54,715 bases of DNA. Origin: RGIG2000 sp045612665. Its GTDB lineage: Bacteria > Bacillota > Clostridia > Oscillospirales > CAG-272. Where the stretch lies: positions 1 through 54,715 of the forward strand of contig JAZKZO010000032.1 in the NCBI GenBank assembly GCA_045612665.1. Direction: 5' to 3'. The notes below the pieces were generated by a model. The model was given only the letters and a program-made list of their open reading frames with translations. It had not been told where the DNA came from and made no database searches. The translations under genes and the position numbers were made by a program. Shown piece by piece: positions 22,723 to 31,183 of this stretch. Each line of letters begins with the position of its first letter. The first letter of the stretch is position 1.

Positions 22723-23190
22723 TTAGTCCTCTCTTTGTCCCTTTACTGCTCTTTCGATTGTTCTTTGTGCCGAGCGCTTTGCATCGCTCTCGCGCTTGTC
22801 ATAAAGCTTTTTGCCCTTGCAAAGTCCAAGCTCAACCTTAACTCTTGAGCCCGAAAAATAAAGCGACAACGGAATTAGCGAATATCCATCGGCATTTATT
22901 GCACTGTTCAGCTTTAAAATCTCGCGCTTATGCATAAGAAGTCTTTTATAGCGAAGGGGATCTTTATTATAAATATTTCCGTGCTCATATGGGCTTATAT
23001 GAACACCGAGAGCTAAAAGCTCTCCGTTATAAACCTTGCAAAACGAGTCCTTAAGATTGACTTGTCCTGCTCTCACAGATTTCACCTCTGTACCGAAGAG
23101 CTCTATACCTGCCTCGTAGCGCTCAACGACGAAGTAATCGTGATATGCTTTTTTGTTTTGTGCTATCACCTTTACCGATTTATCAGCCAT
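22723..23190 (-). CDS. smpB: SsrA-binding protein SmpB
   Basis: SmpB binds the tRNA-like domain of tmRNA and carries it to stalled ribosomes. The protein opens with VIAQNKKAYHDYFVVERYEAGIELFGTEVKS, whose AYHDYFV and G-I-x-L-x-G-T-E-V-K-S pattern is diagnostic. It continues with ISPYEHGN and ends in a basic tail (DAKRSAQRTIERAVKG). The 155-aa length is standard. It has its own promoter and a GGAGAGAG SD. ssrA lies 1 kb downstream on the same strand, the common smpB-ssrA linkage with one gene inserted. Confidence 0.97.
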   Translation of the reverse strand: MADKSVKVIAQNKKAYHDYFVVERYEAGIELFGTEVKSVRAGQVNLKDSFCKVYNGELLALGVHISPYEHGNIYNKDPLRYKRLLMHKREILKLNSAINADGYSLIPLSLYFSGSRVKVELGLCKGKKLYDKRESDAKRSAQRTIERAVKGQRED

Positions 23191-23222
23191 AGCTCTCTCC
23201 TTTCAAGTTACTTTCCTATATG

Positions 23223-23251
23223 AGTATATCATATAATTTTTTCTTTTTCAA
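23223..23251 (-). promoter_or_regulatory. Promoter of smpB (and probably ssrA)
   Basis: Minus strand: TTGAAA, 17-bp spacer, TATACT, about 33 nt before the smpB start. Confidence 0.75.
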
Positions 23252-23281
23252 GGGGTTATATAAGTTATACACGCCATATTA

Positions 23282-23310
23282 TTGACATTTTTTTCGCTTT
23301 ATGGTACAAT
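23282..23310 (+). promoter_or_regulatory. Promoter of the metallopeptidase-dehydrogenase operon
   Basis: TTGACA (23282-23287), 17-bp spacer, TACAAT (23305-23310), with an upstream ATGG as in several other promoters here. The leader is only about 11 nt. Confidence 0.8.
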
Positions 23311-23327
23311 TTTTTAGAGGTGGTTTA

Positions 23328-23837
23328 ATGGATTACAAAATTATATATTCAAAAAGGAAAACCATCGCCATTCAAATAACAAGGACTTGCGAGGTTATTG
23401 TAAGAGCGCCTATCAAGGCTTCGAGGGCTAGAATTGAGAATTTCGTCGAATCTCACAGGTCTTGGATTGACACGCATTTGAGCATACAAAAATCGAGAGC
23501 GCAAAGGTATCCCGAGCCAAGCGAAAGCGAGATTTCTCATCTTAAGATGAGGGCGCGCGAGATTTTGCCCGAAAGGGTTGAATATTTTTCCGCTATTATG
23601 GGTGTTAAGCCTACGCACATTTCTATAAACGAGGCAAAAACGAGATTTGGCAGTTGCTCGGAAAAGGGGCGTATCAATTTTTCTTGTAGAGTTATGAGAT
23701 ACCCGAGCGAGACAATTGATTACGTCGTTGTGCACGAGCTTGCACATCTTAAATTTTTAAATCATTCAAGGGAATTTTGGGCTTTTGTTGAAAGCATTCT
23801 TCCCGATTACAAGGCAAGAAAGGGACTTTTGAAATGA
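23328..23837 (+). CDS. YgjP-like metallopeptidase (DUF45/M48-type)
   Basis: This 169-aa cytoplasmic protein has the zincin motif VVHELAHLKFLNHSREFW (HExxH, third ligand His or Glu downstream), typical of the YgjP/DUF45 family (SprT-like/M48 metallopeptidases). The segment KTRFGSCSEKGRINFSCRVM before the motif is also family-typical. The earlier ATG at 23301 overlaps the -10 box, so the ATG at 23328 with a GAGGTGG SD is the start. It overlaps the next gene by 4 nt (ATGA). The biological substrate of the family is poorly known. Confidence 0.88.
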   Translation: MDYKIIYSKRKTIAIQITRTCEVIVRAPIKASRARIENFVESHRSWIDTHLSIQKSRAQRYPEPSESEISHLKMRAREILPERVEYFSAIMGVKPTHISINEAKTRFGSCSEKGRINFSCRVMRYPSETIDYVVVHELAHLKFLNHSREFWAFVESILPDYKARKGLLK

Positions 23838-24784
23838 AAATCGTTATTTTGGATTACGCAACTCTCGGATACGATCTTGATTTATCGGGAGCACAGGCGT
23901 TTGGCGAGGTTATAAAATACGAGAAAACAAGTCAAGCCGAGGCATCAGAGCGACTTCGCGATGCCGACGTTGTTATAGTGAACAAGGTTAAGATGGTGCG
24001 CGAGGTGCTTGAGGGGGCGAAAAATCTCAAGCTTATTTGCGAAACTGCGACAGGCTTTGACAATATCGATATTGAATATTGCAAGAGTCGTGGAATTTTG
24101 GTTGCCAATACTCCCGCTTATTCGAGCGATTGCGTGGCGCAGGTTACCGTGTCGATGGTATGCTCTCTTTTGACGCATTTAAGAGAATATGAGGACAACG
24201 TGTCGAGTGGCGACTACACAAGGGGCGGAAATGCGAACTGTCTTGTTCCCGTTTATCACGAGATTTCGGGCAAAACCTGGGGCATTATCGGCTTTGGAAA
24301 TATCGGGCGCGCTGTTGGCAAGGTTGCCGAGGCATTTGGTTGCAAATTACTTGTAAACAAGCGCACGAAAATTGAGGGGTATGAATGTGTTGACCTTGAT
24401 ACGCTTTTAAGAGAAAGCGACATTATCACAATTCACTGTCCGTTAAGCGATGCGACAAGAGGTATGATAGGCAAACGAGAGCTTTCGATGATGAAGCGCG
24501 ATGCGATTATCGTTAACGTTGCGCGTGGTGCGATTTGGGATGAGAGCGCCGTTGCCGATGCAATTTTAGAGGGCGAAATCGGTGGTATGGGATGCGACGT
24601 ATTTTCAGTCGAGCCACTTCCAAACGGGCACCCGTTTGAGAGACTTTTCGGTCTTAAAAACGTATCGCTCACTCCTCACATGGCTTGGGGCTCCTTCGAG
24701 TCAAGAACGAGATGCTTTAACACCGTGCTTTCAAACATAAAAGCATATCTTGACGGAGCGCCTACGAACATTGTAAACAAATAA
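23834..24784 (+). CDS. D-2-hydroxyacid dehydrogenase
   Basis: This NAD(P)-dependent D-isomer 2-hydroxyacid dehydrogenase has 316 aa. The Rossmann motif is IIGFGNIGRAVG. The catalytic Arg is in NVARGAIWD, the Glu in DVFSVEPLP and the His in LTPHMAWGS, in the normal order. Candidates include glycerate/hydroxypyruvate reductase or a D-lactate type enzyme; the sequence alone does not decide. It is translationally coupled to the metallopeptidase gene. No mobile or regulatory features are present. Confidence 0.93.
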   Translation: MKIVILDYATLGYDLDLSGAQAFGEVIKYEKTSQAEASERLRDADVVIVNKVKMVREVLEGAKNLKLICETATGFDNIDIEYCKSRGILVANTPAYSSDCVAQVTVSMVCSLLTHLREYEDNVSSGDYTRGGNANCLVPVYHEISGKTWGIIGFGNIGRAVGKVAEAFGCKLLVNKRTKIEGYECVDLDTLLRESDIITIHCPLSDATRGMIGKRELSMMKRDAIIVNVARGAIWDESAVADAILEGEIGGMGCDVFSVEPLPNGHPFERLFGLKNVSLTPHMAWGSFESRTRCFNTVLSNIKAYLDGAPTNIVNK

Positions 24785-24803
24785 TTCTTGAATTTTTGAA
24801 TTT

Positions 24804-24836
24804 AAAAAATCGCAAATTTGAAATTTGCGATTTTTT
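24804..24836. terminator. Bidirectional terminator
   Basis: A perfect 16-bp inverted repeat (AAAAAATCGCAAATTT and its complement) around a single G, located between converging genes. Confidence 0.85.
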
Positions 24837-24860
24837 GTTTTGTATAAAGCGTTTTGAGAT

Positions 24861-26225
24861 TTATTTATCTAATTTATCGGCTTTTATTTTTGCACTTAAA
24901 ATTCGCCTGCAAATATCGCTAATCTTGCAATCTCCAAAGCACGCAACCGCACTTTTTATAGTGTCGTTTAGAGGGTCGATCCAGCGCTTTTCAATAGCGT
25001 CAATTCCCACAGCTGCGCCGACAATACTACCAACAGTTCCCGCATTACAGTCGGTGTCAAGACCGGTCATTGTAGCGATTGTGATGCTCCTTGTATAATC
25101 GAGCTCACCAGCTATAATTCCAAGGGCAACCATTGCCATATTATTGATTGTGGCCTCGCATGGAAGATAACCGTATTTTTCAAGAATTTTATCGGATACA
25201 ACATCCCAATTTGGTGTTTTGCGATACCATTCTCTTACAAGGCTGATAGCCTCGAAAAGCCTTGATTTTTTAGGAATAGAGGCAAGTCCTGAGTCGATTA
25301 TTTTATCGACAGTTGGATTTTTCGAGAGCGCGCCTGCGAGCGCACCTGCAACGAACATTCCACCGTAAATACCGTTTTTAGTAAGCGTTACCGAGGTGTC
25401 CTTGTGCGCATAATAGCAAGCCTTTTTTTGCTGTGCAGGGAAAACATATCCCCAAATATCGGTTCTGATTTGACCGTCAATGCACTCTCTCCAAGGGTTT
25501 ATTGTATATGGGATTTTTTCGTGTGGAATTTTATCGCAAACATAGTGATAATAAGCCACTCTTGAGGCGCACCAGCACCAAAGATACGGAATATTATCCG
25601 CCCAGTTTTTGAGCACCTTCCAGGGCTCGATTTCAAAGCCGAAGATTTCGATAAAGCGAAGTCCTAAAAGCGTATAATGAATATCGTCATCGGATTGGGC
25701 GAACTTCACGTTCCCTTTTGTGCTATAAACACAGTCCCCACGAAGTCGGTAATCAAGCTTTTCGGAATATTCGGGCACGAAGTCGTTTAACGGATACGCA
25801 TCAACGCTTTCAAGATATTTCTTAATAAATTCCTTTGAAAGTCCCATTTCAAGAGGCTTTCCGAGAATTACCGAGGCGCATCTACCGTAAAAGGCACCGT
25901 ATATTCTCTTCTCATACTCCTCGTCGGAGAGTGGAAAAAGCTCGGGAGCTTCGATTGCCTGTGCCATAATTGAATCAAAATCATTTGGCTCAACGTATGG
26001 ATAGCCCTCTCGGAGATCACCGTTTTCCATAACCTTAATAAGATTTTCGTAAGGTCTTTGCCAAAAATCATCCGTTTCGGGATAGTTCTCTATATTTTGA
26101 GGATTAGGTGCAAATTTGTCGCTTTTTTCATCATTAACTATGTATTTTTCAACGTCAAAGCCCTCGTCGAAAAGAGTTTTGTATTCCTCTACGTATAATC
26201 TTTTGTAATTTGCATATCCCGGCAT
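24861..26225 (-). CDS. ADP-ribosylglycohydrolase family protein
   Basis: The C-terminal two thirds of this 454-aa protein show the ADP-ribosyl-GH (DraG/ARH) fold: AFYGRCASVILGKPLE at the start of the domain, the first metal motif SDDDIHYTLLGL, and the second TGLDTDCNAGTVGSIVGAAVG (consensus GGDTDTNA). An N-terminal extension of about 110 residues precedes it. The ATG at 26225 is preferred: it lies 1 nt after the stop of the upstream gene and uses the AGGAG inside that gene's end as SD. The hydrolysed bond is not known; many members of this family occur in sugar-catabolic or nucleoside contexts rather than in protein deADP-ribosylation. Confidence 0.86.
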   Translation of the reverse strand: MPGYANYKRLYVEEYKTLFDEGFDVEKYIVNDEKSDKFAPNPQNIENYPETDDFWQRPYENLIKVMENGDLREGYPYVEPNDFDSIMAQAIEAPELFPLSDEEYEKRIYGAFYGRCASVILGKPLEMGLSKEFIKKYLESVDAYPLNDFVPEYSEKLDYRLRGDCVYSTKGNVKFAQSDDDIHYTLLGLRFIEIFGFEIEPWKVLKNWADNIPYLWCWCASRVAYYHYVCDKIPHEKIPYTINPWRECIDGQIRTDIWGYVFPAQQKKACYYAHKDTSVTLTKNGIYGGMFVAGALAGALSKNPTVDKIIDSGLASIPKKSRLFEAISLVREWYRKTPNWDVVSDKILEKYGYLPCEATINNMAMVALGIIAGELDYTRSITIATMTGLDTDCNAGTVGSIVGAAVGIDAIEKRWIDPLNDTIKSAVACFGDCKISDICRRILSAKIKADKLDK

Positions 26226-26226
26226 A

Positions 26227-27276
26227 TTATTTTCTCCTATCAATTAAATACATAAACATTTCGCTTGCGTGCCAAGAGTGAGGCGCACCGCATTTGTTTT
26301 TAGCATATTCCTCGCTAAGAGGTGCGATTTTTTCGTATTTTGCCTCGGACGCCTTGATTTCCCAGCTCATTGGATATTTGATTTCGAGGTATTTTTCATC
26401 AACGTCCTCGTTTTCAAAGTGCTTAACAGCCCACCAAAGATAGGGATACCATTCATCGTATTTGTTTTCATACGGTGTTTTTCTCTCTACCTCGCTCTTG
26501 TCCATCCAAAACATACGGGCGTAACTATCGAATTTTTCGGGAATTTTAATAAACGAGGTGTCGATTTCGAGTTTATTAAGGGCGTATTTAAGCCAAAGAG
26601 TTGAATAAATTTCGTGATGATTATAATCGGTCATTCCTGTTAAAAGACCGTTTTCCATTATTCTCTTGGCTTCCTCGACAATTTTCACTATCATAGGGTG
26701 ATTTTTATCGACAAAGAAGGACAAAATAAACGCGAGCTGACCTAAGTTATCAGGCTCCTCATTGCCCTTGTTGTTTCTATCGTAAAGGTCGGTGAGCGAC
26801 ATAGCCCAAGGGCGCAAAAGCTCGATATTTCCTGTTTTTTCAAGAGCGAGAGCCATCATAGCACCGTCGCGATACCACGCCTTATCATAGACGTATATGT
26901 TTGGCACAGGCTCTATGCCTATAAAGCTGGTCAAAATTTCTTGGTGCAAAATTCGCATTTGCGCAGGATACTCATACTCCTCAAAGTCGGGGAGATTAAT
27001 TTCCGACTTGGCAAGGCAAACGGAGTTTTTTCTTTCTTCTCCGTTTGTTATATCGCTAACGTAAAGACCGTGCTCGTTTTCCTCGATTAAGAATATATTC
27101 TTTTCCTTGGTCCAAATAACGACCATATATCTGTCAAAAAGAAGCTTTTCCCTTTCAACGTTCCATTTATAAACAGTTTCGTTCGTTCTTATATTGACAA
27201 GCGCGCCATCCTTATAAAGATGCTTTTCTCTATGTCCCAAGCCGAAGATGAAAAATTGCTTTTCAGGTTTTATCAT
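26227..27276 (-). CDS. Six-hairpin glycosidase-like protein of unknown function
   Basis: I do not recognise this 349-aa protein by family. It has no signal peptide. The segment IYVYDKAWYRDGAMMALALEKTGN and repeated helical stretches with Trp, Tyr and Asp (LLRPWAMSLTDLYD, DEWYPYLWWAVKHF, GAPHSWHASEMFMYL) resemble (alpha/alpha)6-barrel glycoside hydrolase or lyase folds, where RDGA-type motifs line the pocket. A cytoplasmic carbohydrate-active role is therefore a reasonable inference. It is translationally coupled to the ADP-ribosylglycohydrolase-like gene and transcribed from its own promoter. Confidence 0.6.
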   Translation of the reverse strand: MIKPEKQFFIFGLGHREKHLYKDGALVNIRTNETVYKWNVEREKLLFDRYMVVIWTKEKNIFLIEENEHGLYVSDITNGEERKNSVCLAKSEINLPDFEEYEYPAQMRILHQEILTSFIGIEPVPNIYVYDKAWYRDGAMMALALEKTGNIELLRPWAMSLTDLYDRNNKGNEEPDNLGQLAFILSFFVDKNHPMIVKIVEEAKRIMENGLLTGMTDYNHHEIYSTLWLKYALNKLEIDTSFIKIPEKFDSYARMFWMDKSEVERKTPYENKYDEWYPYLWWAVKHFENEDVDEKYLEIKYPMSWEIKASEAKYEKIAPLSEEYAKNKCGAPHSWHASEMFMYLIDRRK

Positions 27277-27306
27277 TTTTAACTCCTAACAGTGGTTTAT
27301 AGGATA

Positions 27307-27335
27307 ATTTTAGCACAACCACCATCTTTGTGCAA
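27307..27335 (-). promoter_or_regulatory. Promoter of the six-hairpin / ADP-ribosylglycohydrolase operon
   Basis: Minus strand: TTGCAC, 17-bp spacer, TAAAAT. Confidence 0.65.
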
Positions 27336-27354
27336 CATATTTATGTTATTTTTA

Positions 27355-27383
27355 TTGACTTATAGCCCTTTTAATGATAAAAT
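27355..27383 (+). promoter_or_regulatory. Promoter of the YiiX-like / TMEM164-like operon
   Basis: TTGACT (27355-27360), 17-bp spacer, TAAAAT (27378-27383). Confidence 0.75.
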
Positions 27384-27413
27384 CATTATATAATTTGTTA
27401 AAGGGGGTATATT

Positions 27414-28256
27414 ATGAAAGGACACGCTAAGCTAAAAAAAGCGATTATCATTTCCGTTTCATGCGTGCTTTTTGTGGCACTTGTGCTTTCATTCTTTTGG
27501 CTTGGTGAAAGAAAAGCGCTCGGAATTGACAGATACACTCCCGATTATGACAAAATAGACATCACCCCTATTCTTTCAAAGGATACCTTAACCGATGAGG
27601 ATTATGCGCTTTTATACGCGCAAACAGGTCTTACAAGGCTTGGAATTGACGCCATGCTTGATGAGGGGGATATTACAAAAATCGTAGAGGTTCAAGAATC
27701 GTTTTTTAAAGAATATGAATATCGCGACCTCAATTTTGCTCCATTTTGCCACTACTATTCTTTAAAGGGCACTGTTCCTATTGTTCCTTTACAGGACGGA
27801 GATATTATAATTTCGTCCTCTACCGAGTTTTCTTGGTGGTCAATCGGTCATTGCGCTATGGTTATAGATGCGAAAAACGGGATTACCGTTGAGGCAATCG
27901 GAGTAGGTGATGATTCGACATACGGATACGTCTCTGCACTTTCAAGACGCCCAACTCTTATCGTGCTCCGTCCCAAGCTTGAAAAGGAAGAAATAAGTAA
28001 AATTGTCGAATACATTGATAACGAGCTTCTTGGCATTACATACGATCCGACCGTTGGTGTTTTATCAAGAAAGTACAACGAAGAAATCGGAGCGACTCAG
28101 TGCGCGCACATCTTTTGGTATGCTTTTTACAAGCACGGCTATGACATCGACTCTAACGGTGGTGCTGTGGTAACGCCAAAGGACATTGCAAATTCCGAGT
28201 ATTTTGAGGTTGTACAGGTGTCGGGCTTCAATCCACAAACGCTTTGGGGTAACTGA
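27414..28256 (+). CDS. Membrane-anchored YiiX/NlpC-P60-like cysteine hydrolase
   Basis: This 280-aa protein has an N-terminal membrane anchor or uncleaved signal (about residues 8-30) and a permuted NlpC/P60 (YiiX/YebB-like) domain outside the membrane. The domain shows LQDGDIIISSS, then SIGHCAMVIDA with the candidate catalytic His, a region VEAIGVGDDSTYG, and near the end GATQCAHIFWYAFYKHG with the candidate catalytic Cys. Permuted members of this superfamily are tied to lipid acyl chemistry (LRAT-like) or wall peptide cleavage. AGGGGG SD. It lies 2 nt before the TMEM164-like gene, so the two are very likely co-translated. Confidence 0.8.
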   Translation: MKGHAKLKKAIIISVSCVLFVALVLSFFWLGERKALGIDRYTPDYDKIDITPILSKDTLTDEDYALLYAQTGLTRLGIDAMLDEGDITKIVEVQESFFKEYEYRDLNFAPFCHYYSLKGTVPIVPLQDGDIIISSSTEFSWWSIGHCAMVIDAKNGITVEAIGVGDDSTYGYVSALSRRPTLIVLRPKLEKEEISKIVEYIDNELLGITYDPTVGVLSRKYNEEIGATQCAHIFWYAFYKHGYDIDSNGGAVVTPKDIANSEYFEVVQVSGFNPQTLWGN

Positions 28257-28258
28257 TT

Positions 28259-29107
28259 ATGCTAATTTACTACGGTTCTTTTATGTACTTTGCGTACATT
28301 TTGCTTGCGATAGGTGGCTTTTTAGGTGCGTTTTTTGCGCTTAGAAATCGATCCGAGAGGACAAAAAGGCTCACTGTTATTATAATTGCATCGGTAAATT
28401 TAGCACAGCATCTTTTGAAGGGCTTAATTTATCCGCACTATTGGGGTGGCAATTATTCTCTAAATTTAAGCAGTGCATACAACGTATGCGCGCTACTCAT
28501 AATTGCATCTCCTTTTGTATGGGCATTCGGATGCAAGCTACTTAAAAATTATCTTACCTATATTGGCACTATCGCAGGAATGATTGCTATGCTCGTGCCG
28601 TATTGGTTTATAGGGCAAAGTGCTTTTCAAAGCGAGGCGTATCGTTTCTATTTATGCCATTCACTTTTGTTCATTTCGTCCTTGCTCCCTGTATTTTTGG
28701 GGCTTGTTAAGCTTGAATGGAAGCATTTTTGGAAGATTGGACTTTTATTCTTCTCTATGCTTGGAATTATAATTATAAACGACATATTCTTCATTGCAAT
28801 CGGGCATTATCCTGTATCAAATCCAAGCGACATTTACGGTAGCCTTTGCGAGATAAATCCGTGTTGGTCGATTACCGCGCCGTCGGGCTTTGATTGGCTA
28901 GTTAAAATAATATCGGCATTCACTCCCGCATTTCTTCGCGGTGGCAACAGCGCAGGCTTTTATGTGCCGATTTTGTGGTATGCAATCCCTATGTATCTTG
29001 GAATTACTCTCGTGGCGTTCGTCGTGTGCGTTTTGTGCGATTTGGGCACGTTTAAGGCCTATTTGTCGAATATCAAGGAAAACATATCCAAAAAAAGAAA
29101 CAATTAA
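28259..29107 (+). CDS. YwaF/TMEM164-family integral membrane protein
   Basis: This 282-aa protein has seven to eight hydrophobic segments and resembles the bacterial YwaF (TIGR02206-like) proteins related to human TMEM164. Candidate conserved residues are Cys77 in SSAYNVCALL and His134 in FYLCHSLL. HYWGGNYSLNLSSAYNVC is the region I match to the family's polar loop plus helix. Human TMEM164 is reported as an acyltransferase for ether phospholipids; whether bacterial members do this is not established to my knowledge. It is co-transcribed with the YiiX-like gene, and a terminator follows directly. Confidence 0.78.
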   Translation: MLIYYGSFMYFAYILLAIGGFLGAFFALRNRSERTKRLTVIIIASVNLAQHLLKGLIYPHYWGGNYSLNLSSAYNVCALLIIASPFVWAFGCKLLKNYLTYIGTIAGMIAMLVPYWFIGQSAFQSEAYRFYLCHSLLFISSLLPVFLGLVKLEWKHFWKIGLLFFSMLGIIIINDIFFIAIGHYPVSNPSDIYGSLCEINPCWSITAPSGFDWLVKIISAFTPAFLRGGNSAGFYVPILWYAIPMYLGITLVAFVVCVLCDLGTFKAYLSNIKENISKKRNN

Positions 29108-29135
29108 AAATCGAGGCTATAAAGCCTCGATTTTT
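29106..29135. terminator. Bidirectional terminator
   Basis: 13-bp stem AAAAATCGAGGCT / AGCCTCGATTTTT with a 4-nt loop. It starts on the stop codon of the TMEM164-like gene and ends 1 nt before the end of the deacetylase gene. Confidence 0.9.
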
Positions 29136-29136
29136 G

Positions 29137-31020
29137 TTATTTATCAACCTTTGCAATTACGGTGATTTCGTGAATCATCGTGCAACCTGTGGCTGTGCCG
29201 GTGATATCAAGCTTAATACTTGAAGCCTCGACGCCAACCTCGACTCTTACTGTTATTATATCAGAGCCGTCAATTACCTCATCGACTGCGATTTCGGTCC
29301 ACTCCTCGCCGTCATACGTGCTTACGGCAAGCATCTCTGCGCCACCGTATTTTGAAACGCTGATTTCAACATACTGAACGCTTGATTTTGCGAAGGTAAG
29401 CTGAACGCTCGGAGCATCGGTTCCACACGTCCACTTGGAATTGATATTTCCGTCAATCATATCAGAGGTATAAACCCACTGATTTATTCCCTCACTTGCG
29501 CTGATTGTAGCACTCGGAGCGAGGTTTTTAAGAGATGTAACTATTTCTTGCTCTGCTCCGCATACGGCACAGCTTATCATATCAAGACCGTCCTCGGTAA
29601 GAGTTGGAGCCTCGATTATTTCTCTTTCGCCAAACTCATGGTCGCGAGTTTTAGCAAATTCGCCCTTGTAGGTAGCCTTACAAATTGCACACTCGTAAAG
29701 CATATATCCGATTTCCTCGCAGGTTGCGCTCACTCTCTTATTCGACCAAAGGTGCGAGCATCCGTTTGAGTAATTATAGTTTCCACCAAGATAGATTTTT
29801 ACATTTTCTCCGTTTACAGGGATGTCCTTAACTGTAACCGTGTTAATTCCACTTCCCTTTGTAACCTGGAGCATTTGCACCTCTCCGTCGATTATCGCAT
29901 ATGCGCTTGTAGCATATGATGGCACGCGAAGCTTTACGGTCATTGGGAAATTGTAAATTTCCTCATCAAGTGGGCAGGTAACGTTTATTGTCATTGACTC
30001 GCGGTCAGAGGCTACGTAGTTGATTTTTGCGCTTTCAACCTGTTTAAGATAGATAGAAACGTCCTCGAACGATGCAAACCATACAGTGTCCTTATAATTG
30101 TTATAAAGATATGCTGCATGTGCTGAGAAATTGGCCTTTGAGGTGTCAGTGTTATTGTACGGAGAATCAAGAACGCAGTGACAAAGCTCTACTACCCAAG
30201 TTCCGTCTTCCTTTAGCTTTGTTCCGATGCTTTGATTCCAAGCATCAACGACGTTGTTTTTGTTAAAGGAATATGCCTTTACTTTGTAAAGGTTATAGTC
30301 GCTACCAACCTTAACAAGCGTTCCCTCCGCCTCAAGACGGTTGGAAATCACAAGGTCATCAAGATAATCCTGATACGGACTGTCGATATGAGCAAAAGGT
30401 GTTGCAAAGGTGAGCACTCTTTGTCCCGGGAAATTGGTTCTCAAATACTCAATTGCGTCCTTAATTTCGTGCTCATACTCACTTGATGAGAGTCCTACGG
30501 GGTTTTTATGGTCATAGCCGTGGCATCCGACGTCGAGATATCCCTCGGAAAGAACCGTGTTCCATTGAGTTATGAGGTCGTCGTTCATAAAGCAAGGACC
30601 GAGCATCATTGTGCCGCGCCAGCCATATTGCTCAAAAACGCTATTTACATATCTACCTGTGCCGATATCGTATCCGTCGTCAAAGGTGAAGGTAAGCGCG
30701 GATTTGTAGCCATTATAGTAATTTGCGAAGGTAGGAGTTGGCAAAGCCTTGTCTCCATACATCCACTTCCCGTCCTCGGTTACGGTGTTTGTATATACGG
30801 TTTTATCCTCTCCGTATATATGGCTAAGGTCGGGCGTAGAGCTTGACTCCTCGTCATCCTCCTCGTCCTCTTCTTCCTCCTCTTCCTCCTCTTCCTCGTC
30901 ATCGTAATCATCACTACTGGACGAGTCCGGCATCAAGCCATCGAGAAACGATTGAATATCGCACGCCACCATTGAAAACGATAGCAAAAGTGCAATTAAA
31001 AGTAATAGAAGCTTTTTCAT
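29137..31020 (-). CDS. Secreted polysaccharide deacetylase lipoprotein with discoidin-like domain
   Basis: Signal peptide with lipobox MVAC, then an acidic linker including about ten consecutive Glu and mixed Asp/Glu, then a NodB-type deacetylase domain. The catalytic motifs are TFTFDDGYD and CHGYDHKNP (metal-binding Asp-His-His). The mid-region contains two Cys-x2-Cys/His modules (ATCEEIGYMLYECAIC and DGLDMISCAVCG), and the C-terminal 130 residues look like an F5/8 C (discoidin) carbohydrate-binding domain (INQWVYTSDMIDGNINSKW). It probably deacetylates surface or dietary glycans. The ATG at 31020 with GGAGG SD is preferred over the TTG at 31032; length 627 aa. Confidence 0.87.
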   Translation of the reverse strand: MKKLLLLLIALLLSFSMVACDIQSFLDGLMPDSSSSDDYDDEEEEEEEEEEDEEDDEESSSTPDLSHIYGEDKTVYTNTVTEDGKWMYGDKALPTPTFANYYNGYKSALTFTFDDGYDIGTGRYVNSVFEQYGWRGTMMLGPCFMNDDLITQWNTVLSEGYLDVGCHGYDHKNPVGLSSSEYEHEIKDAIEYLRTNFPGQRVLTFATPFAHIDSPYQDYLDDLVISNRLEAEGTLVKVGSDYNLYKVKAYSFNKNNVVDAWNQSIGTKLKEDGTWVVELCHCVLDSPYNNTDTSKANFSAHAAYLYNNYKDTVWFASFEDVSIYLKQVESAKINYVASDRESMTINVTCPLDEEIYNFPMTVKLRVPSYATSAYAIIDGEVQMLQVTKGSGINTVTVKDIPVNGENVKIYLGGNYNYSNGCSHLWSNKRVSATCEEIGYMLYECAICKATYKGEFAKTRDHEFGEREIIEAPTLTEDGLDMISCAVCGAEQEIVTSLKNLAPSATISASEGINQWVYTSDMIDGNINSKWTCGTDAPSVQLTFAKSSVQYVEISVSKYGGAEMLAVSTYDGEEWTEIAVDEVIDGSDIITVRVEVGVEASSIKLDITGTATGCTMIHEITVIAKVDK

Positions 31021-31048
31021 TTTTACCTCCAAGAAATACGCTATTTTA

Positions 31049-31077
31049 AGTATATCATTTAATTAACGTAATGTCAA
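31049..31077 (-). promoter_or_regulatory. Promoter of the deacetylase gene
   Basis: Minus strand: TTGACA, 17-bp spacer, TATACT. Confidence 0.8.
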
Positions 31078-31122
31078 GTTATAAAAAGGCTCGTTTTTGA
31101 ATAAGTATTTTTAAAAAAGATA

Positions 31123-31151
31123 TTTACTTATTTACTCTCATATGCTATAAT
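31123..31151 (+). promoter_or_regulatory. Promoter of the alcohol dehydrogenase gene
   Basis: TTTACT (31123-31128), 17-bp spacer with TGC (extended -10), TATAAT (31146-31151). Confidence 0.75.
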
Positions 31152-31183
31152 ATAGGCGTATAAATTTTCAAGGAGGTGTGCAA

